From: Neoscytalidium dimidiatum
Lineage: Eukaryota > Ascomycota > Dothideomycetes > Botryosphaeriales > Botryosphaeriaceae
Reading direction: 5' to 3'
NCBI GenBank assembly: GCA_037367355.1
Contig: CM074703.1
Span: 2,046,001 to 2,110,000 of the forward strand
Length of the DNA stretch: 64,000 nucleotides
Below, one piece after another: positions 57,088-64,000 of the stretch (positions are counted from its first letter, which is position 1; every line of letters starts with the position of its first letter). The notes below the pieces were generated by a model that worked only from the letters and a program-made list of their open reading frames with translations, ran no database searches and was not told the DNA's origin. The position numbers and the translations under genes are program-made.

Positions 57088-58369
57088 ATTACTAGATCAG
57101 CTGCAACATGGAACGGGGAATGGTCTTGATGGGATATTTTCATAAGTGCATTCGAAGTGGCGTATTACGGCTTTTGCTCGGCCAGAAACTTGATTGAAAC
57201 GGGCATGGTAGTGGAGGGCATACATGATTACTTTTTCCAGCGTGTACAAAAGTCAAGCGGTAGATAGAAAGTGCATTAATAGCTAGATGATTAGCTCCAG
57301 TCAATGCGACTAAATTTAGGTGTACATATCTTGATATTGACCCTCAGACATGCTGCTACAGACCGACGTGGAAAGTTTCTGCCATCCACAATGTGACCGT
57401 GAGAATGACTCAAGACCGATCAATGATGGGATCTGATGCCTGCCCTACATACTACGCATATCTACACTCTTACATGGCACGCGGGGCTTTGCCTTTTATG
57501 CATGCATGCCTTGCATGCCAACGGCCGGCCCCTTTCTCTTTCATCAGAGCTTAAAAGTCAATTCATCCCTCTTTCGCTCTCTGCCTGAATCGCCACAGGG
57601 GGCTGACTTATTTCGGCCGGTCTTGCTATTGCAGATTGCATACAATACCACGCATGGATGGGTGGCCTTGCTGGGATTGGGGGGGAAGAGCGGGAGGGCT
57701 TTAGATTTGAGGCCTTCTCACCGTATCCTCTTTTTCTTTATCATTATTCTTTTTTATTTATTCTTCAGCCGTGTTGTCCGGGTCAACATGCATTGATCAA
57801 TTTTGACCCGTGCTTTCTCTTTTCGCAAGGATTCTGGAAAGCGAGTGATCGTCGTCGCCGTCGCGGAAAAGAGACGCACGGTTGTCAAAATGCACGTACT
57901 ACGCATGTGTGTTTAGGGAGGCGTGCGTGTGTGCAGAGAAGCGGGGTGGCGAACATGGAGAGACCCTATTCCCGGTTCCGCGCGCAACAAATTTTTCCCA
58001 TCAGGCCCTGAGTCCCGGCTGACTGACTGACTGACTGACATCCCGTGGCCGGACGCGGTCAGCATGGCTGGGCCAGGACGAAACGTGCGTCAATGAGACG
58101 GCGGCCACCACGAGAACGGGGTCAGACAGTGTGATGACACGATTTGCCGAGCGCGTGCGTGACGGGGAGTAGCCGCAGGTGGCCTCACGAGGCTGAGAAC
58201 CGCAGGGCGGGAGACGATGGCCGGTTTTCTTGCTCGGCGTTCGCGCGTGCCTGGGCACCCAAAAAGCCTGGTTTGACGTTCGGGACGGGCTGTGGGGAAG
58301 GACGCGTGTGATTGGCGGCCTTGGCTGGCGGTCTGCGCGGTGCATGGGGCCCTGACGGGGCGACGGCGT

Positions 58370-58400
<31 letters not shown>
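58370..58400. repeat. GGC trinucleotide run
   Basis: About ten perfect GGC triplets in intergenic DNA. Confidence 0.9.
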
Positions 58401-58682
58401 TGTTCGGGTCAAGGAAACACGTTCCTTGAGGCGGGAATGAGGAATGTGAGTAGTCCGTGTGGGCGCGAACGGATCCATTGTTTGCAGATCCGCATGAGAT
58501 GGAACTAAGGCGGATTCGGGATGACGGCCGCGTTATTGACGAGGCGGGACTGCTTTATTATGCATAGGTAGGCTAGGTCTTAAGGGGAAGCGAGACGAGG
58601 CGGGTGAAGGGGATGATCCCCTTCTATTCCTTACTTTGTCAGTTGGAAGGGCGTGGATAGTGGAAGGGATACTGGATCAATG

Positions 58683-58820
58683 CCACAAGAAATGCAACGG
58701 CGTCACCGCCTCATAGGTAGCTGAAGCGATCATGCGGAAATACATGTACGGCGAGGTTAATAATGTTTACGTCTGGAGTGCTCCAACTGCCTATGAGCGC
58801 GTTTTTGCTATCGTGTTTTA
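58683..58820. mobile_element. Fold-back element, copy H
   Basis: The left side reads CCACAAGAAATGCAACGGCG then CTCATAGGTAGCTGAAGCGA, matching the outer and inner arms of copy C. The right side reads CTCCAACTGCCTATGAGCGC then TTTTTGCTATCGTGTTTT, its degenerate complement. The centre includes GTTTACGTCTGGAG, complementary to the family's CCRGACGTAAA stretch. Confidence 0.6.
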
Positions 58821-59342
58821 CTTTCTGAGTACGGCTATTGCTGTTATGGCTGATTGAACTGGAAATGTCTCTCTCGTATGATTTCAAGCAACAGCAGGAA
58901 CGATTGAGAATGGGTTCTTCGGCAGGAAATTATTGTTTCTTTGCTGATTGCTGCTCAGGTTGAATACGGAGGAAAAACAGTTCTACATAAAAAAACGCCA
59001 TTACTTGAACCGTGATTCAAAAAGACCACCTCGCCAATGGCAGCACTCCAACAGAGAAGAACAGAGCAGCAATTATAGAAAACGGGTATTGACGCCGGAA
59101 ACCGTTCGCTTGGGAGATAGAAAATGATGCCAGGTTCCGTGATGATGCCCCCAGAGCCGCCCGTTTGGAAAAAGTCAAGAACGCCGTGTAAATGTGAAGA
59201 TGCAAGATGAGGGTGATTGCGGACAATGCACGCAATTACGGACAGAGTCGCTTGAACGCCGATTGTTGCTCGAGAAGTCGTAGAAGATAGCAGATGTCGC
59301 GGTAAAAAGGAGGCCTAGTCGGCTAAACCAGAGGAAATACGA

Positions 59343-60137
59343 TCATGCAGGAGCGGAGGGAGGAGCGGGCGGCATTGTCCGGTCATGAGGATTCGTGGGA
59401 ACACCGCCGCTTCCCTGCGCGAGAACCGCTGGTATCGAGTAGGACATGGACCCAGCGATCTCGCCACGCTCTTGCGCCCGTTCCAGATACTTCTCCCAAT
59501 CGGCATCCATCATGACGTTTGTTGCACCCTGTTCGCGACGAGCAGCGGCCTCAATGAGCCGTTGGTTGAGCGGAATGCCTATGCTCTCGATTTCCTCATC
59601 GCTGTCCTCATCCATCATGTCCTCATCTTGCGACTGTTGTTGCTGAGGCTGCTGTTGTGCGGGAGCATTCGCAGGCACCTCCTCGATCTCGACCTCAATG
59701 TCCGTCTTGACCTTGATTTGAGAGGCCTGGCGCGTTCGTCGCCTGTCAACCCAAGGGCCGATCTCGTTTCCAGTGGTGTCGAGCACCTTGATTCCCTCGT
59801 CACGCTCGTAGCGCTGGCGTGCCCAGAGCGTGCCCTCCCAGCGACAGAGACTCGCAATCTCGGTCTCGGTCAAGCCCAGCTCGTCGAAGGCCTTGAAGAG
59901 ACGGGCGTGGTGCGGGAAGCGGCCAAGACGTTTGCGGTGTGGCGGGTGCGAGTAGTTCAGGCCGGGGTAGCGGGCCTCGATGGTGTCGAGCGAGCCGTAG
60001 AAGGTGGCCGTCTCGATACGGACCTCGCCGACCAGATTCTTGCTCAGGTGGGCGGAGAACGAGGTGGGATCCTCAGGCCGCGGGTTGGGAAAGAGGTGGT
60101 TGTACACCAGCACGGAAATGGGCGTTTTGCGATGCAT
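59343..60137 (-). CDS. Conserved fungal protein, unknown function
   Basis: The 264-residue frame begins MHRKTPISVLVYNHLFPNPR. A folded-looking N-terminal half (SFSAHLSKNLVGEVRIETAT, FYGSLDTIEARYPGLNYSHP, RFPHHARLFKAFDELGL and LTETEIASLCRWEGTLWARQ) has many conserved aromatic and charged positions. The second half is acidic and Gln-rich (APAQQQPQQQQSQDEDMMDE), then a helix (NQRLIEAAARREQGATNVMM, DWEKYLERAQERGE) and a Pro-rich tail. I recognise the sequence style from conserved hypothetical Pezizomycotina proteins but no domain. The start has a GCCGCCATGC context. The frame continues upstream for a few plausible codons without another ATG before a stop. Confidence 0.8.
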   Translation of the reverse strand: MHRKTPISVLVYNHLFPNPRPEDPTSFSAHLSKNLVGEVRIETATFYGSLDTIEARYPGLNYSHPPHRKRLGRFPHHARLFKAFDELGLTETEIASLCRWEGTLWARQRYERDEGIKVLDTTGNEIGPWVDRRRTRQASQIKVKTDIEVEIEEVPANAPAQQQPQQQQSQDEDMMDEDSDEEIESIGIPLNQRLIEAAARREQGATNVMMDADWEKYLERAQERGEIAGSMSYSIPAVLAQGSGGVPTNPHDRTMPPAPPSAPA

Positions 60138-61686
60138 GGCGGCGGCGGTGTCCGGGATCCAGAAGGGCTCAGGCGCAGGGTCGGGGTCCGGGGAGGAGAG
60201 GCAAGGGCAGCGGCAGCGGCAGCGGCAGAGGCAGAGTCAGGGAGGCGGTGGAGCACGCGGAGAGGGCTGCGGGAATGCAGAGAAAGATGGGCGCGCGGCC
60301 AGGAGGCAGGAGCAGACTATATGTCTGGGACCCGGGGGGGAAATTGCAGGAAGCCGGGCGCTGGCGTGGTGGTAGTAAAGGGCCGAAGGCGGCGCTGGAC
60401 GACTTGGGCGGACTTTTCTTCGGGTTCCTGGGGGGGTGCGGCAGAGTTGAAAGGGAGGCTAGGCGTCAGGGTTCGGCGCAGAGCGCAGCAGGGTCGAGAC
60501 GGAGGGCTGGCACTAGGCTCTGGCGAAACAAACAGCGGAGGAGGAGGGATAGAAATAGGGAGGGCGCAGCGGGCGCGCTGGCGACTGCAGGCGTGTTTAT
60601 GTAGGCGGGCGGCCAGCGCATCTGAGCCTCCCAGGATCACGCTGGCAGCTGCAAATTGGCCCAGAGCATGCACGCACAGCACGTTCGCCGGCGTGCCTGC
60701 TCCTGCGGCTGCCAGTAGTGGAGGGCCAGCGCCCGCGCCAGAGCCAGACAGAGCCCGGCCACGCACCAGGGCGGCAGGGCCGCAGGGCCCCAGCACCAAG
60801 CACCAGCACCCGCACCAGCACCAGCACCTTTGCGGTGAGCAGCCGGCGGAGCCCTCATGCACGCTCATCTGACCGCGACCACCACCGCGCGCGGATCGTG
60901 GCCAATCGCCGGCGGACAGGCTCAGCCCTGGCAGGGACCCGCACGCCCCCGGTGGCCCTTCTCCCGCGTTTCTGTCCGTCGCTAGCCTCAACGGAGAAGC
61001 TTCCATGCAAAGATCCAAAAGCCACCCTCGCCGCGCTGCTGCAACACATACACAGTATCGGTCCGCGCCCTGACCAGAAGAGGCGGTCACATTCGCCCTG
61101 CATGAACACGTCTGCTCCGCGCCAGCCCAACCGCGTCCGCCAGACAGCTCGCCTGCCCGCTGCACCGCCATCCGCCATCCGCCCGCCGCGTCTGCCATCC
61201 ACCGTGCCAACCACGGCGCACCCGACGACACGGCGTTGCGACGCTGCGCTGTCTTGTCCCGCCTGTCCTGTCCCGAAACCCGGTCGTCCCACGCTCGCCG
61301 TCGGCCGTTCCTGAGGATCGCCGGCGAGCCAAACCCGCCGGTCCCACGCCAGTCTGTCAAGTCATCTGTCAGCCGTGTCCGCCAGCTGCAGCCTCCCTCG
61401 CCGCTGGCCGCCCCCTCCAGCCGCGGATGTCGGCATTTCCTCGTCGCAAGTCGTCGCCCGCGGAGTATTACCCGTCGCCCAACCCTGCCACCTGCCCTGC
61501 CCTGCCCTGCCCTGCCCGGCTCGACCCCCCACACGTGACCGGGCGCGCTCGCGATCCGTCCAAGCCACCAAGGTTCGGCACACCAACTTCACCAGCCAGC
61601 CCTTTGTCTTGTCGCCTCGTATCGTCACATGCGACACGGCGTCTCGTGCGGCCCTGCGCTGACTCTGCTCACGCAAAGGCGCCGCC
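60138..61686. promoter_or_regulatory. Divergent intergenic, two promoters
   Basis: This 1.55 kb GC-rich gap separates head-to-head genes. It has GCAGCG (60204-60235) and CTGCC (61494-61516) short repeats. Frames up to 405 codons occur here but look spurious. No gene is supported. Confidence 0.5.
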
Positions 61687-64000
61687 ATGTCGACCTTCGA
61701 CGGCATCGTGCCCGGTGAGTGCCAGCTTCCCCTTCCACGCGCGCCTACATAAAGTAGCGCGTCCGCGCCGCCTGACTCTGTGCCAAGAATTCCCAGCTAT
61801 CCGAATCGACTTCTTCCGCTCCAGCACGCATCATCCGCCGCCTTTGGCCTGCTTTCTCAGTCGGTACTTCCCTTTCCTGCCACGTACAGTCGGGCCCCAT
61901 GCGCTGCGCGCCCACTAACATCGCCGCTAGGCCACGTCCACTCGGATCACCTGCAGGGTTTGGAGTCCTTAAAGGCCCCATTCGTCTATTGCTCGCCCGC
62001 GACTCGAGAGGTACGTCAGTAAATGTCATCTTGCAGTTCGTTTTGCGTGCGGCGACCTTTTCGGCCCGCACAAGCCCGCCGCAACCGATGAGCGCCGGCC
62101 ATCTGGCAGTCATACCTCCGTGAGACATTGCTGCGCCGCTGCGCCCGCCGAGCCTCGGACGAATATGCTGCGGCACTGGCCGGATTCAAAACCGCCAGAC
62201 ACCTTCCCTTCGCGACACTCCGCATTGGGATGGGTGATACTCCAAGTTGACCACGGAGGCGCCCCAATGACTCTGCCGAGACCAAAAAGCCAACCGAAAC
62301 CGGTGCCTAAGATACTGGAGGACAAGCAGAGCCTAACGCAGTGCACTGGGCAGCGTGATACACTAGGGTAGGCACAACGTGCCTCGGCCCTGTGCAGCTC
62401 GAAACTCTAATCCAGGGCTGGGAACCTCACTTGGGGAACCTCTGGGGTGATAATTTGTATCCATATTGCGCACCCATGTGAAATGACAAATGTTTCTCAA
62501 CTTGGGATCGGTCTCTTTGTTCCAGCTTCTCTGCTGGTGTAGCTCGATTGCCGGTGCGCGACGTTACCACCGTTCGTACAAACCTTCATTTGGGGAACCG
62601 ACAGTCAAGAAAACATGCTGCTATCGTTGTCACTCCGTGTACTGCTCGTTTTTCTGTTGCATTACCAGGAAGCTTAGCCTGCCTGAATGCTACCATCTGT
62701 TCATGCGTTGCGATCTATGCCTCAATCAAGCTGATTCATTGGTCAGATTCTTCTTCAACTTGAGAGGTATCCTCATCGCATGAACTTCGCTAAAGGGATA
62801 CTGGAGTCTCGAGTGCAAACGTACAGGAATTTGAAGAAGCTCCTCAAAACAATCCCTCTGGAGACGCCAACGGCCATCGAACTTTCGCCTGGCAATGACA
62901 TCCAAGTTACTCTATTTGATGCCAACCATTGTGTTGGCTCCGTCATGTTTTTAATACAAGGTCAAGGAAAAGCAGTACTATATACCGGTGATGTCAGGGC
63001 AGAAGTATGGTGGGTCAACTCACTCGTGCGGAATCCCCTACTTGTTCCATTTGCGTCAGGACACAAATGCCTCGATAAGATATATCTCGACACCACTTTT
63101 GCGAGCAGGTCTGAACTCAATCGAAAATTTCCGTCAAAAGCCGAAGGTTTGCGCGAGCTCCTGTCGAAATTGTCAGACTATCCTGAGGACACTATATTTC
63201 ACTTCGAAGCTTGGACTTTTGGTTACGAAAATGTATGGATTGCGTTATCGGGCTACCTAAAAAGCCAAATCCACCTCGACAGGTACCGATGGGGCCTGTA
63301 CAAGTCCCTGATAACAGCGGACGGGTTGCCTCCCTGTCCCGAGGCGCCTCCACTGGTTGGATTCCAACTGGGCAATCATCGTAAGAACGGCTGCCTGACC
63401 TCGATCCCCAGCGTCCGTCTCCACAGCTGCGAATGGGGATCGCTATGCCATGTAATTGAAGGTAATCCCAACGTTGTCCGCATCGTCCCAGTCGTAACAC
63501 GGCTGGGGGACGGCACGGAAATCGCGGAAGCTGGTATAGGGGGCGGCAAAGGGGACCTGGACCAGATACACGAACTCGAGACCAACGATCCTGCTGCCGT
63601 CGGCCGGCTGATGCAACTATGCGCCTCTAGATTAGAGGATCCGGCGACGCTGTCGAAATTACTCCAGAAGCTGGCCGCAGCCAGGGACGGGGAGCAAGGC
63701 AGGATTCGACTTTCATCCCGCTGCTCTCCCTCCAGCCGCGACAAGATGGCGGTAGAAGAAGAAAAGCTAGGCCAGTTGGACCAGCTCCCGCTGCAGCGGT
63801 TCGTGGAAATGCTGGCACGCCTCGCATCTTCCGACACGCCCGCCACGCCGCCCGCCCCCTCAGCCGCCCATCAAACGGGCAAAACGCAGCACGTCTCGTC
63901 GTCGTCCCGCGCCGCGGCCGCAACCGCTGTCGACGATAACAAGAACGATAAAACCACCACCACCGACACTAACCCGGCCGCCGATCAGGGACCGCGTCGC
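61687..64000 (+). CDS. Artemis/SNM1-type DNA-repair nuclease, 3' partial
   Basis: This is a metallo-beta-lactamase/beta-CASP nuclease of the SNM1-Pso2-Artemis family, acting on DNA ends or crosslinks. Exons are 61687-61714, 61788-61859, 61931-62010 and 62747 to the window edge. Exon 1 encodes only MSTFDGIVP plus one base. The metal-binding motif HVHSDHLQGL spans the exon 2-3 junction, followed by FVYCSPATRE, then in exon 4 ERYPHRMNFAKGILESRVQT, FDANHCVGSVMFLI and VLYTGDVRAE, the other metal ligands. A beta-CASP part follows (DKIYLDTTFASRSELNRKFP, EDTIFHFEAWTFGYENVWIA, HSCEWGSLCHVIE). The remaining coding sequence is Ala/Ser/Thr/Asp-rich and runs open to 64000, so the C-terminus is missing. 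The common DANHCPGAVMFL is changed to DANHCVGSVMFL. Intron 3 is 736 bp. Confidence 0.9.

Larger units (their letters stand above)
57088..59342. other. Convergent intergenic tract
   Basis: This separates two convergent genes. It holds a GACT run (58018-58037), a GGC triplet run (58370-58400) and a fold-back copy (58683-58820). No supported gene is seen. Confidence 0.5.

Noticed and set aside
59385..60872. A 495-codon rightward frame
   Set aside because: It is antisense to the 59343-60137 gene, is Arg/Gly/Ala-rich, and continues into low-complexity promoter sequence. GC-rich third positions of the real gene explain it.
60317..61534. A 405-codon leftward frame
   Set aside because: Composition is Gly/Arg/Ala-rich, no domain is visible, and other strand frames overlap it fully; it lies in a divergent promoter region.

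Overview
This window is nuclear DNA from a filamentous ascomycete (Pezizomycotina). Genes carry short GT-AG introns of 50-120 bp with CTAAC/CTGAC-like branch points. The gene set is typical of the group: a large-subunit catalase with a C-terminal DJ-1-like domain, ERMES Mdm12, SWR1, MCR1, a group VI (Sln1-type) hybrid histidine kinase, ACR3 and a Nup2-like FG nucleoporin. The genes look most like those of Dothideomycetes, but the sequence alone does not fix the order or species. Intergenic DNA is unusually long, up to about 5 kb, GC-rich and full of simple repeats, so most long open frames there are chance frames.

Layout, left to right: mdm12 (-) at 452-1777; 5.2 kb without a recognisable gene; a 114-residue conserved small protein (+) at 7000-7344; about 5 kb without a gene; catalase (+) at 12319-14643; a SPRY-domain protein (-) at 15090-16319; SWR1 (-) at 17187-22196, divergent from complex I subunit NDUFB8 (+) at 22580-23282; a broken DHA1-type MFS transporter (-) at 23491-25782; MCR1 (-) at 26391-27596; a tract with only doubtful ORFs; a peroxisomal SCP-2 protein (-) at 30192-31007; an F-box-like protein (-) at 31728-33449; SLN1 (+) at 36158-40195; ACR3 arsenite exporter (+) at 40973-42472; mitochondrial D-lactate dehydrogenase (-) at 42959-44981; a disordered protein of unknown function (-) at 45992-47347; a 4.7 kb gap; Nup2-like nucleoporin (+) at 52008-57087; a conserved unknown (-) at 59343-60137; and the 5' part of an Artemis/SNM1-type nuclease (+) from 61687 to the window end.

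The genes do not form a pathway or cluster. Several act in mitochondria (Mdm12, NDUFB8, MCR1, D-LDH) and several in stress handling (catalase, SLN1, ACR3), but they are ordinary dispersed housekeeping genes.

The most notable non-genic signal is a family of short fold-back elements. At least nine loci share long imperfect inverted arms, with an outer arm near TTCCAAAAGCATTGCAAC and an inner arm near GGGCAGTTGAAGCAGTCGTC. Three copies lie inside introns: two in SLN1 and one in the MFS pseudogene. Arms differ mostly by C/T and G/A changes. They behave like a non-autonomous MITE family with no transposase in the window. Other points of interest are the two lesions in the MFS gene, an open frame inside the apparent third intron of the nucleoporin gene, and a 736-bp intron in the nuclease gene.
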